DNA of 64,000 nt from Ornithinimicrobium sp. F0845 (GTDB lineage: Bacteria > Actinomycetota > Actinomycetes > Actinomycetales > Dermatophilaceae): positions 62,001-126,000 of the forward strand of contig NZ_JALKAL010000003.1 in NCBI RefSeq assembly GCF_023015765.1, read 5' to 3'. The translations under genes and the position numbers were made by a program. The stretch's first letter is position 1, and each line of letters starts with the position of its first letter. Below are positions 32,234 through 41,784 of this stretch, piece by piece. A model generated the notes under the pieces. It did not search any database. It was given only the letters and a program-made list of their open reading frames with translations, and was not told the origin of the DNA.

Positions 32234-32402
32234 CAGACACACCTTTCTGGGAGCGCGGAGCAACGCCTCGCTGGGACACCGCGGGGGCGGCCGGGTCGGC
32301 ACTGTGTTGATCCGGATCGGTCACGGGATCAGTCGCAGGCCCGGACCGGAGCAGCTCTGAACACGGTAACCCACGCGCTCGGCGGCACAGTCACCCCGTT
32401 CC

Positions 32403-32419
32403 ATGAAGAGTTGATGAAG
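32403..32419 (+). promoter_or_regulatory. 11-bp-period direct repeat ATGAAG-N5-ATGAAG
   Basis: ATGAAG at 32403-32408 and again at 32414-32419, one helical turn apart, 84 bases before the DUF305 lipoprotein start. The same repeat with the same spacing lies at 41680-41696 before the NlpC/P60 gene. OmpR/PhoB-family response regulators bind such repeats. Between here and 32233 I see no gene. Confidence 0.5.
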
Positions 32420-32502
32420 GTCTGGGTCGCCGGTGCGGTCGGTGCCTGTCTCGGCCTGTTGACTCGGGAGTGACCTAAACCCGCCGATGAAGAAGGACCC
32501 CC

Positions 32503-33126
32503 GTGAAGTTTGCACCCCGCGTGACCACGGTCGCAGTCGCTGGCCTCCTCACCCTTGCCCTCACCGCCTGCGCAGACAATGCCGAGGACGAAGCGGCATC
32601 ACCGGCCCCCACCCCGGCTGCGGCCACGACGACCGGCCCGGAGTCGTCCGTAGACCAGGCACACAATGAGGCCGACACCGAGTTCGCCCAGATGATGATC
32701 GTCCACCACGAGGGGGCCATCGAGATGGCCGACCTGGCGATAGAGAACGCGAACACCGAGGAGGTGCGCACCCTGGCGGAGGACATCTCCGCCGCCCAGG
32801 GACCAGAGATCGAAGAGATGACCTACTGGCTCCAGGCGTGGGGCGAGAACACAACCCCGGAACACGGTGGGATGGATCACGGTGGCATGCAGATGGACGG
32901 TTTGAGCCAGGAGGAGGCCATGACCGAGCTGGGATCGCTCGCAGGCCCCGAGTTCGACGGGCGGTTCCTGGAGTTGATGATCGAACACCACCTGGGCGCC
33001 GTGGGGATGGCCCAGGCCGAACTGGAGAACGGTGAGAATCCGCAGGCACTCGAGCTCGCCGAGCAGATCATCGAAGACCAGCAAGCCGAGATCTCTGAGA
33101 TGGAGCAGATGCTCCAAGAGCTCTAG
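32503..33126 (+). CDS. DUF305 lipoprotein
   Basis: A 207-residue secreted lipoprotein: MKFAPRVTTVAVAGLLTLAL then TACAD, lipobox LTAC. The mature part is a double-half DUF305 fold with FAQMMIVHHEGAIEMADLAI, a His/Met-rich linker HGGMDHGGMQMDG, and FLELMIEHHLGAVGMAQAEL. The paired HH sites and MDHGGMQMD are good copper ligands. GTG start at 32503. Placed between CueP and CopZ, it likely buffers or stores copper outside the membrane. Confidence 0.87.
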   Translation: MKFAPRVTTVAVAGLLTLALTACADNAEDEAASPAPTPAAATTTGPESSVDQAHNEADTEFAQMMIVHHEGAIEMADLAIENANTEEVRTLAEDISAAQGPEIEEMTYWLQAWGENTTPEHGGMDHGGMQMDGLSQEEAMTELGSLAGPEFDGRFLELMIEHHLGAVGMAQAELENGENPQALELAEQIIEDQQAEISEMEQMLQEL

Positions 33127-33217
33127 ATCCCGGTGGGCCCGCAGGGGCTGTCGAGTGGCACGGCGCGGCCATAATGCCGACTTGGCCCTCCTCTCCCGCA
33201 ACAGAACGGCGTGCAGG

Positions 33218-33246
33218 TTGCGCGATACCCCATACGGGTATACGGT
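33218..33246 (+). promoter_or_regulatory. copZ promoter with CsoR-type operator in the spacer
   Basis: TTGCGC (33218-33223) and TACGGT (33241-33246) are separated by 17 bases. ATACCC (33225-33230) and GGGTAT (33236-33241), with a 5-base centre, form the inverted repeat typical of CsoR operators (TACCC...GGGTA) and almost exactly fill that spacer. A csoR gene lies at the end of the same gene run (39438). Copper-induced derepression of copZ and the genes behind it is the natural reading. Confidence 0.72.
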
Positions 33247-33275
33247 GTTCAGATTCCACAAGAAAGGACACCACG

Positions 33276-33488
33276 ATGAGCACCACTCAGACCTATGCCG
33301 TGACCGGGATGACTTGCGGGCACTGCGAGTCCGCTGTTCGCGAGGAGGTCTCCCAGATCCCTGGCGTCGAGCAGATCGACGTCAGCGCCTCAACCGGGAC
33401 CCTTGCGATCACCGCAGGCGGCCCTGTTGACGACGCTGCGGTGATCGCCGCGGTGGACGAGGCCGGGTACCAGGCAGCGCGGAACTGA
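33276..33488 (+). CDS. copZ: CopZ-type heavy-metal-associated copper chaperone
   Basis: A 70-residue HMA domain: YAVTGMTCGHCESAVREEVS with the Cu(I)-binding GMTCGHC, and VAAVDEAGY-like end (VIAAVDEAGYQAARN). CopZ carries Cu(I) to the P-type ATPase and to CsoR. GAAAGGA precedes ATG 33276. The frame opens further upstream but that part would cross the promoter. It is the first gene after the CsoR operator. Confidence 0.9.
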   Translation: MSTTQTYAVTGMTCGHCESAVREEVSQIPGVEQIDVSASTGTLAITAGGPVDDAAVIAAVDEAGYQAARN

Positions 33489-33490
33489 CC

Positions 33491-34510
33491 GTGCGTGCCC
33501 CAGCCAGACTCGGCCTGTACGGGCTGACCTTGGCGACCGTGTTCGCCGTGGCGTTCGCCACGGCGGGCGCGGTCGTTCCGGATGGGGTCGCACAATCCTG
33601 GTCGGGGCAGACCGGCGATCACGCCGGGGACCACGCGGGAGGTAACGACATGGGAACCGATCACCAAGGCAGCGCGACCACCGACACCGGACTGTCTCTG
33701 GCTGCGGGCGGGTACCGGCTGACCGGTGTCACCGCACCGTCACAGGTGGGGGAGGAGCAGGAACTCACCCTCACGATCGAAGGTCCGAACGGTCAACCGG
33801 TGACCGATTTCGACGTGTCCCACGAGAAGGAGTTGCACCTGATCGTGGTCCGCACCGACGGTGCTGGATTCCGTCATGTGCACCCGCAACGCGATGGCCA
33901 GGGCCTGTGGTCCATCCCGTGGCAGTGGAGTCAGGCGGGCAGTCACCGTGTGTATGCCGAGTTCGTGCCCACCGCGACCGGTGAGGGCATCACCCTTTCG
34001 ACCGTGGTGCAGGTCGGCGGGGACTTCACTCCTCAGTTGGCGGAAGAACCCGCCCGGACGGGCCGCACTGACGGATACGACGTCGAGATCGAGGGAGACC
34101 TGGCGGCCGGTGCGTCCTCCACGCTGACGGTCCGGGTCACCCGCGATGGCGAGCCGGTGACCACGCTGGAGCCCTACCTCGGGGCCTACGGCCACCTGGT
34201 CGCGCTGCGCGAGGGGGACCTGGCGTACCTGCACGTGCACCCGCACGGCGAGGAGCCCCAGCCCGGTCAGGCATCAGGTCCGGAGGTGGCCTTCGAGGTG
34301 AGCCCCCCGACCCCGGGCCGGTACCTGCTCTACCTCGATTTCCAGGTAGACGGAGAAGTGCACACCGCCCCGTTCGTCCTGGACACGATGACCGATCACA
34401 ACACCGGGTCCGGCGATGAAGGACCCACCACCGACGCAGTGCCCATTGGGACGGATCCGGGGGATGGGACCGGACACGAGGAAGGAGGCGACCATGACCA
34501 CGACGGGTGA
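33491..34510 (+). CDS. Secreted or membrane-anchored His-rich protein of the copper operon
   Basis: A 339-residue protein starting at GTG 33491, two bases after copZ. An N-terminal hydrophobic segment ([20 protein letters not shown]) is a signal peptide or anchor. A His/Asp/Met-rich linker ([18 protein letters not shown]) follows. Two similar beta-rich halves each carry an HVHP site ([13 protein letters not shown] near 130; [12 protein letters not shown] near 245), and the tail ends [10 protein letters not shown]. The pattern recurs between copZ and copA in actinobacterial copper clusters. Extracytoplasmic copper binding is inferred. It overlaps copA by 17 bases. Confidence 0.75.
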   Translation: MRAPARLGLYGLTLATVFAVAFATAGAVVPDGVAQSWSGQTGDHAGDHAGGNDMGTDHQGSATTDTGLSLAAGGYRLTGVTAPSQVGEEQELTLTIEGPNGQPVTDFDVSHEKELHLIVVRTDGAGFRHVHPQRDGQGLWSIPWQWSQAGSHRVYAEFVPTATGEGITLSTVVQVGGDFTPQLAEEPARTGRTDGYDVEIEGDLAAGASSTLTVRVTRDGEPVTTLEPYLGAYGHLVALREGDLAYLHVHPHGEEPQPGQASGPEVAFEVSPPTPGRYLLYLDFQVDGEVHTAPFVLDTMTDHNTGSGDEGPTTDAVPIGTDPGDGTGHEEGGDHDHDG

Positions 34511-36815
34511 ACCCACCACGTCGAAGGCCATCGAGCTGCAGATCGGTGGCATGACGTGTGCCTCGTGCGCGATGCGAGTCGAGAAGAAGCTCAACAAGGT
34601 CGATGGCGTGACCGCGAGCGTCAACTACGCCACCGAGAAGGCACGGGTCACCGTACCCGAGGGCCTCGATCCCCAAGAGCTGATCGCCGTCGTGGAGAAG
34701 ACCGGGTACACCGCTGCCCTGCCTACCCCACCCAAGAACGCCTCCGAGGAGGCGATCGGGGAGGGTGGCTCGGCCGAGGATGCCGAGCTGCGTCGCCTGC
34801 GTCAGCGCCTCATCGGCGCCGCGGTCCTGGCGGTCCCGGTGATCGCGATGGCGATGATCCCTGCCCTGCAATTCGACTTTTGGGGCTTCGCGTCGCTCGT
34901 GCTCGCTGCCCCGGTCGTCGTATGGGCCGGCTGGCCGTTCCACAAAGCCGCCTGGGTCAACCTGCGGCATGGCGCAGCGACGATGGACACGCTCATCTCG
35001 GTGGGCACGACCGCTGCCCTGGCATGGTCGGCCGTCGCGCTGTTCTTCGGCACCGCCGGCCAGCCCGGCGTGGTCCACCCCTTCGAGCTGACCGTCTCCC
35101 GATCCGAGGGCCTGGGCAATATCTACCTGGAGGTCGCGGCCGGCGTCATCACCTTCGTGCTGCTGGGCCGGTACTTTGAGAAGCGCTCCAAGCGCCGCGC
35201 TGGCGCGGCCCTGCGGGCACTGCTCGAGCTCGGAGCCAAAGAGGTCGCGGTCCTACGTGACGGGCGGGAGCAGCGCATCGCGGTCGAGGAGTTGAGTGTC
35301 GGGGACCAGTTCGTGGTGCGCCCCGGTGAGAAGATCGCGACTGACGGGATCATCGTCTCCGGCCGCAGTGCGATCGACGCCTCCATGCTGACCGGTGAGT
35401 CGGTGCCGGTCGAGGTCGTTGAGGGTGACACGGTGACCGGCGCGACGGTTAACGCTGGCGGTCGCTTGGTCGTCGAAGCGACCCGGGTCGGTTCGGACAC
35501 CCAACTGGCCCAGATGGCCACCCTGGTCGAGGAAGCACAATCCGGCAAGGCCGAGATCCAACGCCTGGCCGATCGGGTGTCCGGGGTCTTCGTGCCGATC
35601 GCGATCGCGATCGCCGTTGCGACGCTCGGGGCGTGGATCGGTGCGGGTTTCCCGCTCAGCGCCGGTTTCACCGCTGCGGTGGCGGTGCTGATCATCGCCT
35701 GCCCGTGCGCACTTGGGCTCGCTACCCCGACAGCGCTGCTGGTCGGCACCGGCCGCGGGGCCCAGATGGGCGTGCTCATCAGGGGCTCTGAGGTGTTGGA
35801 GTCCACCCGGCGCATCGACACGATCGTGCTGGACAAGACCGGCACCGTCACCACCGGCAAGATGACCCTGCTCGACGCCGTCCCCGCCGAGGGCGTCGAC
35901 CGCAGCGAACTGCTGCGCCTGGCCGGCGCGCTGGAGGATGCCTCCGAGCACCCCATCGCCCAGGCCATCGCCAAGAGCGCCACCACGCAGGTCGGTGACC
36001 TGCCCGTCCCGGAGTCTTTCGAGAACGTCGAAGGACTGGGTGTGCAGGGGGTTATCGAGGGCCACGCCGTCCTCGTAGGCCGCGAGTCGCTGCTGAAGCA
36101 GTGGTCCCAGCACCTCGATGGGCACTTGGCCGAGGTCAAGCGGGAGGCCGAGGCCCAAGGCGCCACTGCCGTCGCGGTCGGCTGGGACGGGGCCGCGCGC
36201 GGGATCCTGGTCGTGGCCGATGAGATCAAGCCCACCAGTGCAGAAGCAATCGCGCAGTTCAAGGAGCTCGGACTCACCCCGGTGCTGCTCACCGGTGACA
36301 ACCGGACCGTGGCACAGCAGGTCGCCGCGGAGGTCGGAATCGAGCAGGTGATCGCCGAGGTCCTGCCCAAGGACAAGGTCGACGTCGTCGCCCGGTTGCA
36401 GGACGAGGGCAAGACCGTCGCGATGGTCGGCGACGGGGTCAACGACGCCCCGGCCCTGGCCCAGGCCAACCTGGGACTGGCGATGGGCACCGGCACCGAC
36501 GTGGCCATCGAAGCCGCCGACATCACGTTGGTCCGCGGCGACCTGCGGGCGGCCGCCGACGCGATCCGGCTCTCCCGGCGGACGTTGCGGACGATCAAGA
36601 CGAACCTGTTCTGGGCGTTTGCCTACAACTCCGCCGCGATCCCCCTGGCTGCCTTCGGGTTTCTCAACCCGATGCTCGCCGGGGCGGCGATGGCCTTTTC
36701 CAGTGTCTTCGTCGTCTCCAACAGTCTGCGGTTGCGGACCTTCACATCGAAGGCAGCCCCGCCTGCTGGGGCGATCCGCGCTGCCGAGCCCGCCCGCATC
36801 GCTACACCAGCGTGA
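34494..36815 (+). CDS. copA: Cu(I)-exporting P1B-1 ATPase CopA
   Basis: A 773-residue pump. N-terminal HMA domain with [20 protein letters not shown]; eight predicted helices; TGES ([12 protein letters not shown]); transmembrane [16 protein letters not shown] with the [14 protein letters not shown] phosphorylation site; [20 protein letters not shown]; and the P1B-1 markers [12 protein letters not shown] and [15 protein letters not shown]. It exports Cu(I) delivered by CopZ. GAAGGAGG lies 7 bases before ATG 34494. The frame extends upstream to 34416 but inside the preceding gene. Confidence 0.95.
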   Translation: MTTTGEPTTSKAIELQIGGMTCASCAMRVEKKLNKVDGVTASVNYATEKARVTVPEGLDPQELIAVVEKTGYTAALPTPPKNASEEAIGEGGSAEDAELRRLRQRLIGAAVLAVPVIAMAMIPALQFDFWGFASLVLAAPVVVWAGWPFHKAAWVNLRHGAATMDTLISVGTTAALAWSAVALFFGTAGQPGVVHPFELTVSRSEGLGNIYLEVAAGVITFVLLGRYFEKRSKRRAGAALRALLELGAKEVAVLRDGREQRIAVEELSVGDQFVVRPGEKIATDGIIVSGRSAIDASMLTGESVPVEVVEGDTVTGATVNAGGRLVVEATRVGSDTQLAQMATLVEEAQSGKAEIQRLADRVSGVFVPIAIAIAVATLGAWIGAGFPLSAGFTAAVAVLIIACPCALGLATPTALLVGTGRGAQMGVLIRGSEVLESTRRIDTIVLDKTGTVTTGKMTLLDAVPAEGVDRSELLRLAGALEDASEHPIAQAIAKSATTQVGDLPVPESFENVEGLGVQGVIEGHAVLVGRESLLKQWSQHLDGHLAEVKREAEAQGATAVAVGWDGAARGILVVADEIKPTSAEAIAQFKELGLTPVLLTGDNRTVAQQVAAEVGIEQVIAEVLPKDKVDVVARLQDEGKTVAMVGDGVNDAPALAQANLGLAMGTGTDVAIEAADITLVRGDLRAAADAIRLSRRTLRTIKTNLFWAFAYNSAAIPLAAFGFLNPMLAGAAMAFSSVFVVSNSLRLRTFTSKAAPPAGAIRAAEPARIATPA

Positions 36816-36840
36816 GAACAAACCACCGAAAGGAACCACG

Positions 36841-37104
36841 ATGACCACCCACCACCACAAAGACCACGATCACGACACCGGCGCGGGGTCCTGCGCCGGG
36901 CACGCACCCTCCGCGGATGACCTGGCGCAGGTCGGCGCAGAGGACGTCGCCGAGTGCCCCGTCATGGTCGGCACCACCGTCATCAAGGCCCAGGCCGAAG
37001 ACGCCGGCCTGTACCGCGACTACCGGGGGACCCGCTACTGGCTGTGTTGTGACTCCTGCGGTCCCCTCTTCGACGCCGACCCCGACCGCTACACGGCCGC
37101 ATAG
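36841..37104 (+). CDS. Small YHS-domain metal-binding protein
   Basis: An 87-residue protein: His-rich head (MTTHHHKDHDHDTGAGSCAG), then VAECPVMVGTTVIKAQAEDA and YRGTRYWLCCDSCGPLFDAD, a YHS/TRASH-like pattern with CPVM and CCDSC cysteines. It is 25 bases after copA with GAAAGGA upstream. YHS domains accompany copper pumps and probably bind the metal as chaperone or sensor. Confidence 0.8.
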   Translation: MTTHHHKDHDHDTGAGSCAGHAPSADDLAQVGAEDVAECPVMVGTTVIKAQAEDAGLYRDYRGTRYWLCCDSCGPLFDADPDRYTAA

Positions 37105-37187
37105 TCACCTGCGAGTACGACCCCACCGCAGGACCCGCACGCGGCAACGCACTCACTCCATGACAGGTATGCGAAAGGAGCAAGGCC

Positions 37188-39386
37188 ATGCGCCACGACC
37201 AGAACCACGGCCCCGACCGTGCCGCTCATCACCACAGCGGCCCACGTACTGACCCACACGACGAGCATTCTCACCACGCAAAACAGATGGTTGATCACCC
37301 CGACCACGCGCACAGTTCCCATGAGGCCCATGAGGCCCATGAGGCCCATAAGGCCCATGGTGAATCAGGTCATGGTGGTCACGCCGGTCATGGTGATCAC
37401 GTGGGGCAGTTCCGGCGGTTGTTCTGGATCATGCTGGTCCTGGCCGTGCCGGTCGTGGGGTTCAATGACATGTTCGCGGACCTCCTGGGGTATGACCTGC
37501 CCGCTGGCGGGTGGGTCTGGTGGGTCTCGCCTGTGCTGGGCACGGTCGTGTATGCCTGGGGAGGTCAGCCTTTCCTGACGGGCGCGGTGCAAGAGATCCG
37601 CAGCCGTAAGCCGGGCATGATGCTGCTGATCGGTTTAGCGATCACGGTGGCATTCCTGGCCTCGTGGGGCGCCAGCCTGCGCGTTCTCGATCACGAGCTG
37701 AACTTCTGGTGGGAGCTGGCGCTGCTGGTGGTCATCATGTTGTTGGGTCACTGGATCGAGATGCGTTCCCTGGCCCAGACGACCTCAGCGTTGGACTCAC
37801 TGGCGGCACTCTTGCCGGATGAGGCCGAGAAGGTCTCCGGGGAAGAGCTGGTCAAGGTGGCCCCGGGCGATCTGGTGGTCGGGGACGTCGTGCTGGTCCG
37901 CCCCGGCGGTTCGGTCCCCGCAGACGGGCGGATCGTCGACGGTTCGGCGAGCATGGATGAGTCGATGGTGACCGGTGAGTCCAAGACCGTACGTCGCGGG
38001 AACGGTGAGCAGGTGGTCGCGGGGACCGTGGCCACCGACTCCGGGCTGCGGGTTGAGGTCACGGCTATTGGTGAGGACACGGCCCTGGCCGGGATCCAGA
38101 AGCTGGTCGCCGACGCCCAGGCCTCCTCCTCGCGGGCCCAGCGGATCGCCGATAGGGCCGCGGCGTGGCTGTTCTGGTTTGCCCTGGGTGCCGCGGTGGT
38201 CACCGCGACCATCTGGTCGCTGATGGGTCTGCCGGACTCGGCGGTCGTGCGCACCATCACCGTGCTGGTGATCGCCTGTCCGCATGCCCTCGGCCTGGCG
38301 ATTCCGCTGGTGGTGTCCATCGCGACCGAGCGCGCGGCACGGGGTGGGGTCCTGATCAAGGATCGCCTCGCCCTGGAGTCGATGCGCACCGTCGACGCCG
38401 TGCTCTTCGACAAGACCGGCACGCTGACCAAGGGCGAGCCCACCGTCACCAGTGTCGAACCAGTCACTGGGCGCAAGGAGGAAGAGGTTCTGGCGCTGGC
38501 CGCGGCAGCAGAATCCGACAGTGAGCACCCGCTGGCCAAGGCGATCCTCGGCGCGGCCCACGACCGGGAGTTGACGGTCTCGGCCGCCTCAGACTTCTCT
38601 TCCTCCCCGGCCGTCGGAGTGAAAGCCAACGTCAACGGCACGGTCATCGAGGTGGGTGGCCCCTACCTGCTGGAGCAGCACGGTGTCAGCGAGCTGCCGG
38701 TCACCGAGGACTGGCGGGCCCAGGGTGCGATCATCCTGCACGTCCTGGCTGACGGTGAGGTGATAGGTGCGCTGCGCCTGGCCGATGAGATCCGTCCGGA
38801 GTCACGAGAAGCGGTCGACGCGCTGCACGGCGCCGGCGCGCAGGTCGTGATGATTACCGGGGACGCCCAGGCCGTGGCCGACACCGTCGCCAAGGAACTG
38901 GGCATCGACCGGGTCTTCGCCGGGGTCCGTCCGCAGGACAAGGCCGCCAAGGTCGCCGAACTGCAGGACGAGGGGCGCAAGGTCGCGATGGTCGGCGACG
39001 GTGTCAACGACGCACCGGCCCTGGCCCAGGCTGATGTCGGCATCGCCATCGGCGCCGGCACCGATGTGGCGATCGCCTCGGCAGGGGTGATCCTGGCCTC
39101 CTCGGACCCACGCTCGGTCCTCTCAGTCATTGAGTTGTCCCGTGCGAGTTATCGGAAGATGAAGCAGAACCTGTGGTGGGCCGCCGGCTACAACCTCATC
39201 TCTGTCCCGCTGGCCGCGGGCGTCCTGGCACCGATCGGGTTCGTGCTGCCGATGAGCATCGGCGCGATCCTCATGTCCGCTTCCACGGTTGTCGTCGCCC
39301 TCAACGCCCAACTGCTGCGGCGGCTCGACCTGACACCGGCGCAAAGCGCCAAGGCTTTCCTCGACCAGCAGCAGGTCAGCCAGTGA
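37188..39386 (+). CDS. copB: CopB-type copper P1B ATPase (CPH motif)
   Basis: A 732-residue pump with a ~70-residue His-rich N-terminus (HEAHEAHEAHKAHGESGHGG) in place of HMA domains. Six main helices; MVTGESKTVRRGN; the membrane motif VIACPHALGLAIPLV, where CPH defines the P1B-3 group (Cu(II)/Cu(I)/Ag); [41 protein letters not shown]. It would complement CopA in copper export. GAAAGGAG precedes the ATG. Confidence 0.93.
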   Translation: MRHDQNHGPDRAAHHHSGPRTDPHDEHSHHAKQMVDHPDHAHSSHEAHEAHEAHKAHGESGHGGHAGHGDHVGQFRRLFWIMLVLAVPVVGFNDMFADLLGYDLPAGGWVWWVSPVLGTVVYAWGGQPFLTGAVQEIRSRKPGMMLLIGLAITVAFLASWGASLRVLDHELNFWWELALLVVIMLLGHWIEMRSLAQTTSALDSLAALLPDEAEKVSGEELVKVAPGDLVVGDVVLVRPGGSVPADGRIVDGSASMDESMVTGESKTVRRGNGEQVVAGTVATDSGLRVEVTAIGEDTALAGIQKLVADAQASSSRAQRIADRAAAWLFWFALGAAVVTATIWSLMGLPDSAVVRTITVLVIACPHALGLAIPLVVSIATERAARGGVLIKDRLALESMRTVDAVLFDKTGTLTKGEPTVTSVEPVTGRKEEEVLALAAAAESDSEHPLAKAILGAAHDRELTVSAASDFSSSPAVGVKANVNGTVIEVGGPYLLEQHGVSELPVTEDWRAQGAIILHVLADGEVIGALRLADEIRPESREAVDALHGAGAQVVMITGDAQAVADTVAKELGIDRVFAGVRPQDKAAKVAELQDEGRKVAMVGDGVNDAPALAQADVGIAIGAGTDVAIASAGVILASSDPRSVLSVIELSRASYRKMKQNLWWAAGYNLISVPLAAGVLAPIGFVLPMSIGAILMSASTVVVALNAQLLRRLDLTPAQSAKAFLDQQQVSQ
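37320..37355 (+). repeat. Four 9-bp in-frame repeats encoding EAH units
   Basis: CATGAGGCC is repeated three times from 37320, then once as CATAAGGCC, giving HEAHEAHEAHKAH in the CopB head. Exact copies suggest recent slippage that changes the number of metal-binding histidines. Confidence 0.85.
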
Positions 39387-39437
39387 TCAGCCCACCGGCC
39401 AGGTCGTGACCCCACCCTCACCAATAGGAGCATTCAG

Positions 39438-39752
39438 ATGACCACCGAGGCCACACCACACACGGAGACCACGCACGGCTACATCAGCGACAAGGCCCGC
39501 TACCTGGCCCGTCTCAAGCGCATCGAAGGGCAGGCGCGAGGAATTCACCGGATGGTCGATGAGGACACATACTGCATTGACATCCTCACCCAGATCAGCG
39601 CCCTTACCTCGGCACTGGAGAACGTCGCGCTCGGGCTGCTCGATGACCACCTCAAGCACTGTGTCGTCGGCGCTGCGAAAGCGGGTGGAACTGAGGCGGA
39701 GCAGAAGATCAACGAGGCCTCCCAAGCCATCGCCCGACTAGTCAAGTCCTAA
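39438..39752 (+). CDS. csoR: CsoR copper-sensing repressor
   Basis: A 104-residue all-helical DUF156 repressor: YLARLKRIEGQARGIHRMVD, TYCIDILTQISALTSALENV, LDDHLKHCVVGAAKAGG. The Cu(I) ligands Cys-His-x3-Cys are visible in TYC and HLKHC, with the outer-sphere Tyr (TYC) and Glu (KINEAS). Copper binding releases it from GC-rich inverted repeats such as that at 33225-33241. It closes the copper-export run, 51 bases after copB, and is followed by the two-component genes. Confidence 0.93.
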   Translation: MTTEATPHTETTHGYISDKARYLARLKRIEGQARGIHRMVDEDTYCIDILTQISALTSALENVALGLLDDHLKHCVVGAAKAGGTEAEQKINEASQAIARLVKS

Positions 39753-39760
39753 GACAGACC

Positions 39761-40528
39761 ATGACAACTGACCTGCCACCCCCCAGCCGACGAGGCCCCG
39801 GCCGAGGCTTGCGGGTGCTCGTGGTTGATGACGAGAAACCCCTGGCCGAGGTCGTGGCCCGGTTCCTACTCCGGGGTGGCTACGAAGTGACGGTTGTTCA
39901 TGATGGCCCAACGGCCCTGGAACGGTCTCGCCGGTTGGATCCCGACGTCGTCATCCTCGATTTGGGACTACCCGGCCTGGACGGCCTGGACGTTTGCCGC
40001 GGGCTGCGTGAGTTCTCGGACTGTTACATCGTGATGCTTACCGCACGAGCCGAGGGGCCGGACACGCTTGCCGGGTTGCGCGCGGGTGCCGATGACTACA
40101 TGACGAAGCCGTTCAGCCCGCACGAACTGGTCGCGCGGGTGCAGGTGATGTTGCGGCGGCCGCGGCAGGTCGCCAAGGAACCACCGACCGGCACTCAGCT
40201 GAAAGTCTTGGGCCAGATGCGCATTGACGGCTCGGCCCGCGAAATGCACCTGGATGGCGATCGTGTCGTGCTGACCCGCACCGAGTTCGACGTCCTGCAG
40301 GTATTGGCCGCCCGCGCGGGAGAGGCCATGACCCGCCGCCAGATCATCGACGGGGTCTGGGGAGAGACTTGGGTCGGGGACGAGCAACTCGTCGACGTCC
40401 ACGTCGCCCACCTGCGGCGCAAACTGGGCGACCCCGCCAGCAGCCCGCGGTTCATCCACACGGTGCGAGGGGTGGGCTACCGACTGGACGTCGGACAGGC
40501 CACCTCACCGGAGGAGGGTCGGCGGTGA
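39761..40528 (+). CDS. OmpR/PhoB-family response regulator
   Basis: A 255-residue regulator. Receiver: RVLVVDDEKPLAEVVARFLL with the acidic pair, phosphoacceptor Asp67 in PDVVILDLGLPGLDG, and the Lys of YMTKPFSPHELVARV. DNA-binding winged helix: VLTRTEFDVLQVLAARAGEA, VDVHVAHLRRKLGD, IHTVRGVGYRLD. Eight bases after csoR, and overlapping the kinase by GTGA. It is the candidate to bind the ATGAAG direct repeats at 32403 and 41680. Confidence 0.92.
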   Translation: MTTDLPPPSRRGPGRGLRVLVVDDEKPLAEVVARFLLRGGYEVTVVHDGPTALERSRRLDPDVVILDLGLPGLDGLDVCRGLREFSDCYIVMLTARAEGPDTLAGLRAGADDYMTKPFSPHELVARVQVMLRRPRQVAKEPPTGTQLKVLGQMRIDGSAREMHLDGDRVVLTRTEFDVLQVLAARAGEAMTRRQIIDGVWGETWVGDEQLVDVHVAHLRRKLGDPASSPRFIHTVRGVGYRLDVGQATSPEEGRR

Positions 40529-41637
40529 GCCTTCGCGAACGCCTGCAGACAACAGGTCTGGTGACCAGGCTCCTGATAGCGCAGGGCCTGGTCGTCCTGA
40601 TCGGACTCGCGACGATCCTCCTCGTCACCGAGCTCGTGGGCTTGGCCCTGTTCAGAGAGCACATGGTGTTGGCCGGCCACGAGAACCCAGACGAGGAGGC
40701 CATCCACGTAGAGGAAGCGTTTCGTTCCGCGATCACCGTCGCCCTGGTGGTTGCTCTGGTCGCTGCACTCGTGGTCGCGCTCGCTGCTAGCTACTACCTC
40801 ACTAGGCGTGTGGGGCGGTTGGTGCGAGGGGTCGCAGAGGCGGCCTCCACCATCGCAGGTGGTGACTATGGGGCCAGGGTCCGCCCACCGGCACTGGGTC
40901 CAGAGTTCAAGGTGTTGGCTGACTCGTTCAACCTGATGGCAGGCAGGCTCGCCGACACCGAGGCCACCCGCCAGCAGATGCTGGGAGACCTCGCCCACGA
41001 GATGCGCACCCCCATCGCCACCGTGGACGCCTGGTTGGAGGGGACCCAGCATGGCGTGACTCACCTGGACCCGCCGACCGTGCAGATGCTCCGCGGACAG
41101 ACCCAGCGACTCGCACGGTTGGCCGAAGACATCAGCGCCGTCTCGCGCATCGAAGAAGACCATTTGAAGCTGGCGCGAGAACCAGTGCACCTCGGCCACC
41201 TCCTCGAGCAGGCAGTCGCGGCGCACGAGGTGGCATATTTGGCCAAAGGGGTTCGAGTCGCGACAGACATCGAGCGGGACCTGCCCACGGTGTCAGCTGA
41301 CCCGGATCGGTTGGGGCAGGTGATGACCAACTTGCTGGACAACGCTCTACGCCACACCCCCGAGGACGGCACAGTCACCATTGGGGCACGTCGCAACGGG
41401 AAGCGTGTCGTGGTGACGCTCTCGGACACCGGCGACGGCATCCCTGCCGAGGCCCTCGAGCACGTCCTGGAACGGTTCTACCGCGTCGACACCGCCCGCG
41501 ACCGTGAACGCGGCGGCTCCGGGGTGGGACTGACGATCGCCCGCGGCATCGTCAATGTCCACGGCGGAGACCTCTCGATCACCAGCCCCGGCGCGGGACG
41601 CGGAACAACCGTTACCTGGTGGCTCCCACTGCCGTAG
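40525..41637 (+). CDS. Sensor histidine kinase
   Basis: A 370-residue membrane kinase: helix 1 (about 13-43), a short external loop with HENPDEEAIHVEEAF, helix 2 (about 70-92), HAMP, then LGDLAHEMRTPIATVDAWLE with His158, NLLDNALRHTPEDG (N box), SDTGDGIPAEALEHV (G1), and RGGSGVGLTIARGIVNVHGG (G2). The short external loop carries two His and acidic residues, suitable for metal sensing (inferred). It phosphorylates the coupled response regulator. Confidence 0.9.
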   Translation: MSLRERLQTTGLVTRLLIAQGLVVLIGLATILLVTELVGLALFREHMVLAGHENPDEEAIHVEEAFRSAITVALVVALVAALVVALAASYYLTRRVGRLVRGVAEAASTIAGGDYGARVRPPALGPEFKVLADSFNLMAGRLADTEATRQQMLGDLAHEMRTPIATVDAWLEGTQHGVTHLDPPTVQMLRGQTQRLARLAEDISAVSRIEEDHLKLAREPVHLGHLLEQAVAAHEVAYLAKGVRVATDIERDLPTVSADPDRLGQVMTNLLDNALRHTPEDGTVTIGARRNGKRVVVTLSDTGDGIPAEALEHVLERFYRVDTARDRERGGSGVGLTIARGIVNVHGGDLSITSPGAGRGTTVTWWLPLP

Positions 41638-41679
41638 ACCCCACCTGCAGCGCCGTGGCCTCTGCGCTGCCCGGCCTTG

Positions 41680-41696
41680 ATGAAGGTTCCATGAAG
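41680..41696 (+). promoter_or_regulatory. 11-bp-period direct repeat ATGAAG-N5-ATGAAG
   Basis: ATGAAG at 41680-41685 and 41691-41696, same spacing as at 32403-32419. It lies 43 bases after the kinase stop and upstream of the riboswitch and NlpC/P60 gene. Candidate binding site for the adjacent response regulator. Confidence 0.5.
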
Positions 41697-41742
41697 ATTA
41701 AGCGTGATTCGGTCCTGACGGCCATTCCACGCCGCCCTGGCC

Positions 41743-41758
41743 GTTACCGTTTTGTTAC
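41743..41758 (+). promoter_or_regulatory. MtrA-type box GTTAC-N6-GTTAC
   Basis: GTTACCGTTTTGTTAC (41743-41758). On the other strand it reads GTAAC-N6-GTAAC, the recognition pattern of the actinobacterial regulator MtrA, which controls cell-wall hydrolase genes. It stands about 30 bases before the riboswitch and ~230 before an NlpC/P60 gene, a typical MtrA target. Confidence 0.6.
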
Positions 41759-41784
41759 CTACCTGCCCCTGGTGGGTCCCGGGC

